A stretch of 64,000 nucleotides of DNA, from positions 62,001 through 126,000 of the forward strand of contig DAHUYE010000085.1 of the NCBI GenBank assembly GCA_027315345.1, given 5' to 3'. Origin of the DNA: Actinomycetota bacterium. GTDB taxonomy: Bacteria > Actinomycetota > Acidimicrobiia > Acidimicrobiales > JAJPHE01. Of this stretch, positions 31,346 through 39,250 are shown piece after piece; position 1 is the stretch's first letter; each line of letters begins with the position of its first letter. The notes under the pieces were generated by a model. That model was not told where the DNA came from. It did not search any database and saw only the letters and a program-made list of their open reading frames with translations. The position numbers were made by a program, and so were the translations under genes.

Positions 31346-32920
31346 ATGAGCAAGCAGACTCCGCCGCTACCATCCCGGCCCGTGACCGGGACGGCCGTGG
31401 ACGCCACCGTTCCGGCCCGGGTACGGCCCTGGCTCTACGCCGGGGGCCTGATCGTGCTGGCCGGGACCATCGTCCTGCGGTACTGGACCCGATCCGACCT
31501 CTGGCTGGACGAGGCCCTCACCGTCAACATTTCGCGGCTGCCCCTGGGTCAGTTCCCTTCGGCCCTGCGCCAGGACGGCAGCCCGCCGCTGTACTACTTC
31601 CTCCTCCACTTCTGGATGAAGATCTTCGGCCAGAGCGATCTGGGTGTCCGCTCCCTCTCCGGGACCCTGGGCGTGATCAGCCTGCCCCTGACCTGGGTGG
31701 CCGGCCGTCGCCTGGGCGGGCGGGCGGTGGCGTGGTCGGCCACCCTGCTGGTGGCGACCAGTCCCTTCGCCGTGCGGTACTCGACGGAAAACCGCATGTA
31801 CATGCTCATAGTCGTCCTCACCCTGCTCGGGTTCCTGGCTCTGGACTCGGCCCTGCGGCGGCCGGCCTGGTGGCGCCTGGGGCTGGTGGCGCTGGACAGC
31901 GGGCTGCTGCTGCTGAGTCACTACTGGTGCCTGTACCTGATCGGGGCGGTGGTCCTGATGCTGGCCTGGATGGCCCGGCCGGGTATGCCCCGGGCCCCGG
32001 CCGCCCGCCGGTGCCTGGCGGCGGTGATGGCCGGCTTTGTCTTCCTGGCCCCCTGGGGCGGCATCCTGGCGTTCCAGCTCCTGCACACCGGTACACCGTG
32101 GTCCCAGCCCGCCAGTTTCGCGGCCATGGTCAACGCCGTCAGCAACTTTGCAGGCGGGGGCACCTCGGCCGGGCGGGCGCTCGGGTTGATCTTCTTCGGC
32201 TTGGCCGGCCTGGCCATCTTCGGCCGGGCCATCGACCGCTTCCGGGTGGAGTTGGACCTGCGCACCCGGCCCCGGGGGAGGGCCGTGGGCTGGATAGCCG
32301 GCGGAACCCTGGTTTTGGCCATCCTGGGCGGGCTTGTACTGCGCAGTGCGTTCACCGAGCGTTACACGGCGGTCATGTTTGCCGCCTTCATCCTGTTGGT
32401 GTCGCTGGGCCTGACCGTCCTGGTCGACGCCCGCATCCGCTACGCCCTGCTGGCCGTGGCCACCGCTCTCGGTCTGGCCGGGTCGATCCCCAACGTCACC
32501 ACCAACCGGACCCAGGCGGCGTCGATCGTGCACACCATCGAGGCCCAGGGTTCCCCCGGGGACGTGGTCGTGTATTGCCCCGACCAGCTCGGCCCGGCCG
32601 CCAGCCGGCTCTTGAAGGGCGATTTCGTCCAGACCACCTACCCCCGCGGCATCGGCCCCTACCGGGTGGACTGGGTCGACTACGCCACCGTGGCGAAGAA
32701 CTCCAAGCCGGGAGCCTTCGCCCGGAAGGTGCTGGCCCAGGCCGGACCTTCGCACAACGTGTGGCTGGTCTGGTCGCCCGACTATCTGACCATCGGGATC
32801 AAGTGCCAGAGCCTGGAGTCCGACCTGGCCATCCTGCGCCCCCACTCGAAGCTGATCATCGCCCAGCAGCCGGGCAAGTACTTCGAGCACGCCAACCTGG
32901 TTCGTTACTGGGGATCATGA
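31346..32920 (+). CDS. GT-C/PMT_2-type membrane glycosyltransferase (GT39/ArnT-like)
   Basis: A 524-residue multi-pass protein with roughly ten hydrophobic segments. After the first helix comes LWLDEALTVN (D55-E56), the acidic first-loop motif of GT-C transferases that use polyprenyl-phosphate sugars. Also typical are the GSPPLYYFLLHFWM segment and SPFAVRYSTENRMYML. The C-terminal 150 residues form an extracytoplasmic domain. It likely transfers a sugar outside the membrane to a glycan, lipid or protein. ATG 31346 is chosen over TTG 31328. It begins the plus-strand glycan gene run, with the next gene overlapping its stop by 4 bases. Confidence 0.83.
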   Translation: MSKQTPPLPSRPVTGTAVDATVPARVRPWLYAGGLIVLAGTIVLRYWTRSDLWLDEALTVNISRLPLGQFPSALRQDGSPPLYYFLLHFWMKIFGQSDLGVRSLSGTLGVISLPLTWVAGRRLGGRAVAWSATLLVATSPFAVRYSTENRMYMLIVVLTLLGFLALDSALRRPAWWRLGLVALDSGLLLLSHYWCLYLIGAVVLMLAWMARPGMPRAPAARRCLAAVMAGFVFLAPWGGILAFQLLHTGTPWSQPASFAAMVNAVSNFAGGGTSAGRALGLIFFGLAGLAIFGRAIDRFRVELDLRTRPRGRAVGWIAGGTLVLAILGGLVLRSAFTERYTAVMFAAFILLVSLGLTVLVDARIRYALLAVATALGLAGSIPNVTTNRTQAASIVHTIEAQGSPGDVVVYCPDQLGPAASRLLKGDFVQTTYPRGIGPYRVDWVDYATVAKNSKPGAFARKVLAQAGPSHNVWLVWSPDYLTIGIKCQSLESDLAILRPHSKLIIAQQPGKYFEHANLVRYWGS

Positions 32921-34056
32921 ACCGGGCGTCCCTGCGGGCCGTGGTGGCGCCCTGGTTGCTGGCCCGGGTGGTGGTGATCGGCGCCCTGGCTCTGGCCCGT
33001 TACCTCGCCAGCCACCTCCACCCGGGTCCGGCCGTGGTCACCCGGGTCCACGAGGGCCTGTTGGGCTGGGACGCCGGCTACTACCGGGACATCGCTGTTA
33101 GGGGCTACGCCGCCCTGGGCCATGCCTCGTTGCGGTTCTTTCCTCTCCTCCCGCTGGCGACCCGGGGTCTGCGCGACGTGCTGCGCCTCTCCGTGGACGA
33201 TTGCCTGCTTCTCATCACCAACGCCTCGGCCCTGGCCGCCGGCTTCCTGCTCCATCGGCTGGCCCTGGCTGAGACGGGGGACAGGGACCTGGCCCGTAAC
33301 GCCGTGTGGATCCTCTACCTGGCCCCGTCCGCCTTCGTCCTGGTCATGGGGTACTCGGAGGGTCCGATGATTCTCCTGGCTGTGGCCAGCTTCCTCGGGC
33401 TGAGGACAGGCCGGTGGTGGACGGCGGCGGCCTGCGGTTATCTGGCCGGCCTCACCCGCCCCATCGGGGTCCTGCTCGCGCTACCGGCCCTGATCGAGGC
33501 CATAGGACTGACCGCCTTCGGCGCCGGCCACTCCGGGAGACTCGGCGGCCCCCGTGGCGCCGGGCCCTCGGCCATTCTCGGCCGGGCCGCCGCCGTCGTG
33601 GCCCCGGCCGCCGGCTGCGCCACCTACCTGGGCTGGACCGCCTACCGCTTCGGGAGCTTCTGGGCCCCGGTTCGGGTGCAGGAGCAGGGGAACCTCCGGG
33701 GTCGCTTCGCCGATCCGGTCGCCACCTCTCTGAACGACCTCCGGGGCCTGGCCCACGGCCACCTCGGGACCGGGCTGCACATCCCGTGGCTCATCCTGTT
33801 CCTGGGTCTGGCCGTGGTGCTTCTGGCCCGCTGGCCTCTGTCCTACGGCGCCTTCGCGGTGGTCACACTGGGGCTGGCCATCAGTTCGTCCAATTTCGAC
33901 TCTCTCGAGCGGTATGCCCTTTCCGCTTTCCCTCTGGCCCTGGCCGCCGGGGGCCTGGTGCGGGAGGAGTCCCGCTTCCGCCTGGTGTTGCCCCTCCTCG
34001 GGGGCGCCCTGGTGTCCTATTCGCTCCTGGCCTTCATGAACGCCTACGTCCCCTAG
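32917..34056 (+). CDS. PIG-V-like GT-C mannosyltransferase family membrane protein
   Basis: A 379-residue polytopic protein with the hallmarks of the PIG-V/GT76-like group: W51-D-A-G-Y-Y in the first extracytoplasmic loop, RFFPLLPLATRGL, MGYSEGPMILLAVASFLG and LAGLTRPIGVLLALPAL. Bacterial members are mannosyltransferases that use lipid-phosphate sugars, though specificity here is unproven. The ATG overlaps the preceding stop (ATGA), so the two GT-C enzymes are coupled and may act on the same acceptor. Confidence 0.85.
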   Translation: MNRASLRAVVAPWLLARVVVIGALALARYLASHLHPGPAVVTRVHEGLLGWDAGYYRDIAVRGYAALGHASLRFFPLLPLATRGLRDVLRLSVDDCLLLITNASALAAGFLLHRLALAETGDRDLARNAVWILYLAPSAFVLVMGYSEGPMILLAVASFLGLRTGRWWTAAACGYLAGLTRPIGVLLALPALIEAIGLTAFGAGHSGRLGGPRGAGPSAILGRAAAVVAPAAGCATYLGWTAYRFGSFWAPVRVQEQGNLRGRFADPVATSLNDLRGLAHGHLGTGLHIPWLILFLGLAVVLLARWPLSYGAFAVVTLGLAISSSNFDSLERYALSAFPLALAAGGLVREESRFRLVLPLLGGALVSYSLLAFMNAYVP

Positions 34057-34085
34057 CCGTTCCCGGGCTGTGCCACGCACAGCAC

Positions 34086-34091
34086 TAGCCT
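34086..34091 (+). promoter_or_regulatory. -10 box TAGCCT with AGGAG ribosome site, flavoprotein gene
   Basis: TAGCCT lies 29 bases before ATG 34121. A clear AGGAG at 34112-34116 stands 4 bases before the ATG, so this promoter would give a short leadered mRNA. Confidence 0.4.
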
Positions 34092-34120
34092 CAACCGACC
34101 CTGGGAACAACAGGAGAACG

Positions 34121-35641
34121 ATGTCCCAAGTCCAACCGACCTCCCCAGGCGACGACGTCGTCGTCATTGGTGCTGGCCCGGCGGGCCTCACCGCCGCCTA
34201 CCAACTGGCCAAGCACGGCCGGCGGTCGGTGGTCCTCGAGGCCGATGACATCGTCGGGGGGATAAGCCGCACCCCGGAGCGGGACGGATGGCGCTTCGAC
34301 ATCGGCGGCCACCGGTTCTTCACCAAGGTCAAGCCGGTCGAGGACCTCTGGCACGAGATCCTTCCGGATGAGGACTTCCTGCTGCGTCCCCGCATGAGCC
34401 GCATCTACTACGACGGCAAGTTCTTCGACTACCCCCTCAAGGCCGGCAACGCCTTGCGCAACCTGGGCGTAATCGAAGCCGTTCTGTGCGTTCTGTCCTA
34501 CGTCTGGGCTCGCATCCGTCCCCCCAAGGACCAGTCCAGCCTGGAGGGCTGGGTGGTGGCCCGCTTCGGCTGGCGGCTGTACAGGACCTTCTTCAAGACC
34601 TACAACGAAAAGGTCTGGGGGGTACCGGCCTCGGACATCGCCGCTGACTGGGCAGCCCAGCGCATCAAGAACCTCTCCCTGTCCAAGGCCGTCATCAACG
34701 CCCTTCTGCCCAAGCGCAACCAGAAGGAGATCACCAGCCTCATCGAGGAGTTCCAATACCCGAAGTTCGGCCCGGGGATGATGTGGGAGCGGGCCGCTCA
34801 ACTGGTGCAGGGGGCCGGCAGCGAGGTGCGGATGCAGAACCGGGCCGTGCGCATCGAGCGGACCGGGGGCCGGGCGGTGGCGGTGGTGGCACAGGACCGG
34901 GAGGGCACCGAGGCCCGAATCGAGGCCTCGCACGTGGTCTCCACCATGCCCATCTCCGAGTTGATCGAGGTCATCAGCCCGCCGGCTCCCGAGGAGGTGC
35001 TCAGGGCGGCCAAGGGGCTGTCCTACCGTGACTTCCTGACCGTGGCCCTGGTGGTGCCGGCCACCGCCAGCTTCCCCGACAACTGGATCTACATCCACGC
35101 CCCCGAGGTGCGCATGGGGCGCATCCAGAACTTCGGGTCCTGGTCCCCCTACATGATCAAGGAGGGCCGGACCTGCCTGGGGCTGGAGTACTTCGTCTTC
35201 GAGGGCGATGAACTCTGGAACTCCGCCGATGAGGACCTCATCGCTCTGGGCACCAGGGAGCTGGAGGCGCTCGGACTGGTGGGGAAGGGCGCCGTCGAGG
35301 TCGGATACGTGGTCCGCATGCCGAAGGCCTATCCCGTCTACGACGAGGGCTACGCCGAGCGGGTGGACATCATCCGCCGCTGGCTGGAGGCCGAAGTCCC
35401 CAACGTCCACCCGGTCGGGCGTAACGGCATGCACCGCTATAACAACCAGGACCACTCCATGTACACGGCCATGCTGAGCGTGGAGAACATCGTCACCGGC
35501 TCCCATCACGACGTCTGGTCGGTCAACGTGGAGGAGGAGTACCACGAGGAGGTCTCGACCGGTGCCTCCGCCGGCGCCCTGTCCTCCGCCGGGACGGGCC
35601 GATCGGCGCCGGTGCTGCCGGGCCGCCGCTCAGAGCCCTGA
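34121..35641 (+). CDS. FAD-dependent oxidoreductase, UDP-galactopyranose-mutase/PPO-like
   Basis: A 506-residue flavoprotein. The dinucleotide motif VVVIGAGPAGLTAAYQLAKH is followed by GGISRTPERDGWRFDIGGHR and FFTKV, the arrangement of the UDP-galactopyranose-mutase and protoporphyrinogen-oxidase-like amine oxidase group. A C-terminal FAD contact resembles GMHRYNNQDHSMYTAML. Sitting among glycosyltransferases, it may modify a nucleotide- or lipid-linked sugar, but classical mutase residues were not verified. The last 35 residues are Ser/Gly/Arg-rich and probably disordered. ATG 34121 has a strong AGGAG site. Confidence 0.82.
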   Translation: MSQVQPTSPGDDVVVIGAGPAGLTAAYQLAKHGRRSVVLEADDIVGGISRTPERDGWRFDIGGHRFFTKVKPVEDLWHEILPDEDFLLRPRMSRIYYDGKFFDYPLKAGNALRNLGVIEAVLCVLSYVWARIRPPKDQSSLEGWVVARFGWRLYRTFFKTYNEKVWGVPASDIAADWAAQRIKNLSLSKAVINALLPKRNQKEITSLIEEFQYPKFGPGMMWERAAQLVQGAGSEVRMQNRAVRIERTGGRAVAVVAQDREGTEARIEASHVVSTMPISELIEVISPPAPEEVLRAAKGLSYRDFLTVALVVPATASFPDNWIYIHAPEVRMGRIQNFGSWSPYMIKEGRTCLGLEYFVFEGDELWNSADEDLIALGTRELEALGLVGKGAVEVGYVVRMPKAYPVYDEGYAERVDIIRRWLEAEVPNVHPVGRNGMHRYNNQDHSMYTAMLSVENIVTGSHHDVWSVNVEEEYHEEVSTGASAGALSSAGTGRSAPVLPGRRSEP

Positions 35642-36870
35642 GCGCCCCGGCCACCCGGGCCCTACCCGCCACCGAGGCTACCCAGGGCCTGCCGGCCCAC
35701 TTCGCCTGCTTCGACGGGCTGCGGGCCTTCGCGGCCGTGTCGGTCGTCGGCATCCACACCGCCTTCGTGTCCGGCTTCACCTCCCGCTCGACCTGGGGGA
35801 TCTACACGGCCCGGCTGGAGATCGGGGTCTCGGTCTTCTTCCTGATCTCCGGGTTCCTGCTCTACCGGCCCTTTGCCGTCGCCCACCTGACCGGGGCGGC
35901 GTCGCCTGACCTCAAGCGCTTCTGGGCCCGCCGGCTCCTCCGCATCGTCCCCGCCTACTGGCTGGTCATGACCGTCACCAGCTACGTCATGCGGGTCAAC
36001 ACCAACGTCCGGGGCTGGAAACCGACTCTGATCCTCTACGCCTTCGGACAGATCTACTTCCCCAACACGGTCTTCAAGGGAGTTACCCAGGCCTGGTCTC
36101 TTTGTACGGAGATGAGCTTCTATCTGTTCCTCCCGCTGCTGGCGGCCCTGCTGGTGTGGCGCCGGGGGTCGCTGCGCTCGCAGCTGGCCCGGGAGATGTC
36201 GGCCCTGGCTGTCATGGTGGCGGTCAGCTTCGCCTTCCGGATGTGGGCCCTGACCGAAGCCGCCCACCACCCCGGCAGCACGTACGGGACCATGGGCGAC
36301 TGGCTGCCGGCCAACCTGGATCTCTTCGCCCTAGGCATGTTCCTGGCTGTGAGCAGCGCCTGGATGCATCAGCAGGGCCGGCGGCCCGGCTGGCTCTGGC
36401 ATCCGGTGATGCCCTGGCTCAGCTGGGCGCTGGCGGCGGTGGCCTTCTGGGCCGTCTCCCACCTGCACATCCCCCTGACCCCGCTCTACCAGATCAGCCC
36501 GGGAAAGAACCTGCTCCGCCAGAGTCTCTACGGGTCCTTTGCCTTCTTCATGCTCCTGCCCGCCGTCTTCGGGCCTCAGCACCGCGGTCTGATCCGCCGC
36601 TTCCTACGGATGCGGCTGGTAGCGGCTACCGGGGTGGTGTCCTATGGGATCTACCTCTGGCACCAGGGCTGGGTGGCCATGTGGCTCAACTGGACCCACG
36701 GTCCTCTCTTCCGCGTCCGCTGGTGGCTTCTCTTCTTGGTTGTCCTGGCCCTGGCCCTGGCCTCCGCCTCCGGCAGCTACTTCCTGTTCGAGCGTCCGGT
36801 GCTGCGCCTCAAGGACCGGCTCAGCTGGTTTGACCGCCCGCCTTCCACCCCGAGTGAGCCGACCCCGTGA
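35638..36870 (+). CDS. acyltransferase 3 (OafA-like) membrane protein, start codon uncertain
   Basis: A 10-helix acyltransferase-3 protein that would O-acylate a surface glycan. The family's N-terminal motif is present as CFDGLRAFAAVSVVGIH with GVSVFFLISGFLLYRPF, and WSLCTEMSFYLFLPLLA further on. The first standard start, GTG 35737, would cut off the DGLRA motif coded at about 35713-35727. No in-frame ATG, GTG or TTG occurs from 35521 to 35736. I place the start at CTG 35638, which overlaps the flavoprotein stop (CTGA) and gives a sensible 410-residue protein beginning with SAPATR. A -1 shift out of the flavoprotein frame is an alternative. No SGNH domain. The GT4 gene overlaps its stop. Confidence 0.78.
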   Translation: MSAPATRALPATEATQGLPAHFACFDGLRAFAAVSVVGIHTAFVSGFTSRSTWGIYTARLEIGVSVFFLISGFLLYRPFAVAHLTGAASPDLKRFWARRLLRIVPAYWLVMTVTSYVMRVNTNVRGWKPTLILYAFGQIYFPNTVFKGVTQAWSLCTEMSFYLFLPLLAALLVWRRGSLRSQLAREMSALAVMVAVSFAFRMWALTEAAHHPGSTYGTMGDWLPANLDLFALGMFLAVSSAWMHQQGRRPGWLWHPVMPWLSWALAAVAFWAVSHLHIPLTPLYQISPGKNLLRQSLYGSFAFFMLLPAVFGPQHRGLIRRFLRMRLVAATGVVSYGIYLWHQGWVAMWLNWTHGPLFRVRWWLLFLVVLALALASASGSYFLFERPVLRLKDRLSWFDRPPSTPSEPTP

Positions 36871-38042
36871 GCGATCTGGCCGCCGTGGCCGCCGAGGCCG
36901 GCCTGTCCCGGGTGATGATCCTGGCCTGGCGCGACCTCGATGATCCCGAGGCGGGGGGATCCGAGGTTCACGCCGCCCGCATAGCCGCCCTGTGGGCCGA
37001 GGCCGGCATCAACGTGGTCATGCGGACCTCGGCCGTCGCCGGCGCCGTGGACGTGGTCGTCCGGGACGGGTACCTGGCCGTGCGCAGAGCCGGGCGGTAC
37101 TCCATCTTTCCCCGCGCCGCCGCCTGGGGCTGGCTGTCCCCGGCCGACCGGGACGGACTGGTGGAGATCTGGAACGGGATGCCCTTCATGTCCCCGGTCT
37201 GGTCCCGCAACCCCCGCATCGTCTTCCTCCATCACGTGCACGGTCAGATGTGGCGGATGGTGATGAATCCTCCGGCCCTGGGCCGGCTGGGCGAGGTGCT
37301 GGAGAGCCGGATCGCTCCTCCCTTCTACCGCAACACGCCCGTGATCACCCTTTCCGAGTCGTCCCGCCAGGAGATCATCTCCGCCCTGGGCCTGCCCGCC
37401 GCCAACATCTCGGTGGTCCCTCCCGGCGTCGAACCCCGCTTCCGGCCGGGAGGAGTCCGGGCCCCTGCTCCTCTGGTGGTGGCGGTGGGCCGCCTGGTCC
37501 CGGTCAAACGCTTCGACCTCCTCATCGAGGTGCTGGCCCGCCTGCGCCCCCGCCACCCCGGCCTGGAGGCGGTCATCGTGGGGGAGGGATACGAGCGACC
37601 GGCCCTGGAAGAGCGGATTCGGACCCTGGGCGCATCCGGATGGTTGTCCCTGCCGGGCCGGCTGGATGAGTACGACCTGGTCGACCTCTACCAGCGGTCC
37701 TGGGTGGTGGCGTCGGCCTCCTCCCATGAGGGCTGGGGTATGACCCTGACCGAGGCGGGGGCCTGCGCCACGCCGGCGGTGGCCACCCGCATCACCGGAC
37801 ACGCCGATGCCGTGACCGATGGGGTGACCGGCCTGTTGGCCGGCTCACCGGCCGACCTGGAAGGGGCCCTTGACTCGGTCCTGTCTGATCCGGCCCTCCG
37901 TCAGCGCCTGGGGGCGGCGGCCCGGGAGCGGGCCGCGGAATTGACCTGGGAGGCAACGGCCCGGGGGACGCTGGGCGTTCTGGCCGCGGAGACCCTTCGC
38001 CGTCGGCAACTGGCGGGCGGACCTCCCCGGCGGCGTCGCTGA
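36867..38042 (+). CDS. GT4-family glycosyltransferase (GT-B fold)
   Basis: A 391-residue cytoplasmic transferase. The N-terminal half has the acceptor loop DDPEAGGSEVHAARIAALWA and FLHHVHGQMW; the C-terminal half carries VVAVGRLVPVKRFDLLIEVL, VIVGEGYERPALEERI and the E-x7-E region SSHEGWGMTLTEAGACATPA that grips the nucleotide sugar. It adds a sugar retaining its anomeric configuration. GTG 36867 overlaps the acyltransferase stop by 4 bases. It ends the plus-strand glycan run, facing DUF2304 across two hairpins. Confidence 0.9.
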   Translation: MSDLAAVAAEAGLSRVMILAWRDLDDPEAGGSEVHAARIAALWAEAGINVVMRTSAVAGAVDVVVRDGYLAVRRAGRYSIFPRAAAWGWLSPADRDGLVEIWNGMPFMSPVWSRNPRIVFLHHVHGQMWRMVMNPPALGRLGEVLESRIAPPFYRNTPVITLSESSRQEIISALGLPAANISVVPPGVEPRFRPGGVRAPAPLVVAVGRLVPVKRFDLLIEVLARLRPRHPGLEAVIVGEGYERPALEERIRTLGASGWLSLPGRLDEYDLVDLYQRSWVVASASSHEGWGMTLTEAGACATPAVATRITGHADAVTDGVTGLLAGSPADLEGALDSVLSDPALRQRLGAAARERAAELTWEATARGTLGVLAAETLRRRQLAGGPPRRRR

Positions 38043-38079
38043 CCTACGCCCGCGCCGGCCGCTACGGCCCGTGATCCAC

Positions 38080-38126
38080 CGCCACCGACAGTGGCGCGGC
38101 ACGGGTGGTGGTCGTCAGCCACGACC
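38080..38126. terminator. two perfect hairpins between convergent operons
   Basis: CGCCAC-cgaca-GTGGCG (38080-38096) and GGTCGT-cagcc-ACGACC (38110-38126) each have a 6-bp perfect stem and 5-base loop. They lie in the 96-base gap between the GT4 gene and DUF2304, which converge. There is no T-tract, so they would be factor-assisted or U-less terminators. Confidence 0.5.
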
Positions 38127-38138
38127 GGCGGCCATCGG

Positions 38139-38480
38139 TCAGTGGCCGGCGCCAACGTCCCGGCGCAGGAGGGCGACTTCCTCGGCCAGCCGGCGGGTGC
38201 GGTCCTCCAGCCGGCCCAACTCCCAACTCATGTAGACGCACACCACCAACAGGAACAGGCAGGCCAGCACGGTCAGCAGATCGGGAGGGTTGATGACCCC
38301 GATGGCGTGGGCCAGCCGGTTGAACAGGTTGGGGGCGATGGCGAAGACGATCATGGGTAGGCAGACGGCCAGCCAGACGACGGCGTATTTCTCCCGCAGG
38401 TGACGACGGCGAAGCAGCTCCACCACGGCGGCCACCGCCGCTCCCGTAGACAGCAGCACGGTCAGATGAACACCGGTCAT
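38139..38480 (-). CDS. DUF2304 small membrane protein
   Basis: A 113-residue protein with two or three hydrophobic segments (about 5-20, 31-50, 66-86) and a C-terminal coiled-coil-like helix (LGRLEDRTRRLAEEVALLRR). The pattern REKYAVVWLAV and the INPPDLLTVLACLFLLVVCV stretch fit DUF2304, which is regularly encoded beside GT2 polyprenyl-phosphate sugar synthases. The ATG overlaps the GT2 stop (ATGA), and it is the last gene of the minus-strand glycan operon. It is probably a membrane partner of the GT2; no catalytic motif is visible. Confidence 0.82.
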   Translation of the reverse strand: MTGVHLTVLLSTGAAVAAVVELLRRRHLREKYAVVWLAVCLPMIVFAIAPNLFNRLAHAIGVINPPDLLTVLACLFLLVVCVYMSWELGRLEDRTRRLAEEVALLRRDVGAGH

Positions 38481-39250
38481 GGCTTCTCCTCGATGATCGG
38501 ACGGGGGTTGGTTGGCGCCGGCGAAGGCAGGGCGGGGCGACGGGGCCGGATGGCCTGGAGGAACAGCATCAGGGCGACGCGGGACAGATACAACAGCGCC
38601 CTGGGCCGGGACTGGCTGGGCGTCCCGGCTATGCGGGGTCGCATCACGGTGGACAGCTGGCTGATGCGGGCTCCCGCCTCGGAGGCGATGATCAGGGACT
38701 CGACCGTGTCGGACAGATAGTCGGCGGGATAGGTGCGGGCGAACAGGGCGATGGCATCGCGGTTGTAGGCCCGCAAACCGGAGGTGGCGTCGGTCAGCCG
38801 GCAGCCGGTGAGCCTGGACAGGTAGGCGGCCAAGAGGCGCATGGCCCACCGCCGGGCCCGGGGCACCGGGTAGTCCTCGGATGAATCGAAGCGGGCTCCG
38901 ATGACAACGGCCGGACCGGGAGAAGAGTCGAGCGCTTCGAGTAGGGCGGGGACGGAGGCGGGATCGTGCTGACCGTCGGCGTCGATCTGCACCAGGGCGT
39001 CGTAGCCGCGGTCGGCTCCGTACCGGAAGCCGACCCGCATGGCCCCGCCCACGCCGAGGTTGAAGATGTTGGAGATGACATCCACGCCGGTGGCCCGGGC
39101 GATGGCGGCGGTGGCATCGGAGGAGAAGTCGTCCACCACCAGCACATCGGCGGCGGGCAGCGCGCTGGCGATCTCGTCGAGGACCGAGGCGATCGCTCCC
39201 GCCTCGTTCCAGGCCGGCACCACCACCAGCACGCGGCGCCGATCGGTCAT
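38477..39250 (-). CDS. GT2 glycosyltransferase, dolichyl/polyprenyl-phosphate mannose-synthase-like
   Basis: A 257-residue GT-A enzyme. VVVPAWNEAGAIASVLDEIA and VLVVDDFSSDATAAIAR are the nucleotide-binding strands and LVQIDADGQHDPASVPALLE holds the metal-binding DxD. A C-terminal hydrophobic stretch (about residues 213-229) may contact the membrane. Such enzymes charge polyprenyl phosphate with a sugar from a nucleotide donor, which would supply the GT-C transferases of this region. The next gene, DUF2304, overlaps it by 4 bases, as does the upstream GT-C gene. Confidence 0.9.
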   Translation of the reverse strand: MTDRRRVLVVVPAWNEAGAIASVLDEIASALPAADVLVVDDFSSDATAAIARATGVDVISNIFNLGVGGAMRVGFRYGADRGYDALVQIDADGQHDPASVPALLEALDSSPGPAVVIGARFDSSEDYPVPRARRWAMRLLAAYLSRLTGCRLTDATSGLRAYNRDAIALFARTYPADYLSDTVESLIIASEAGARISQLSTVMRPRIAGTPSQSRPRALLYLSRVALMLFLQAIRPRRPALPSPAPTNPRPIIEEKP

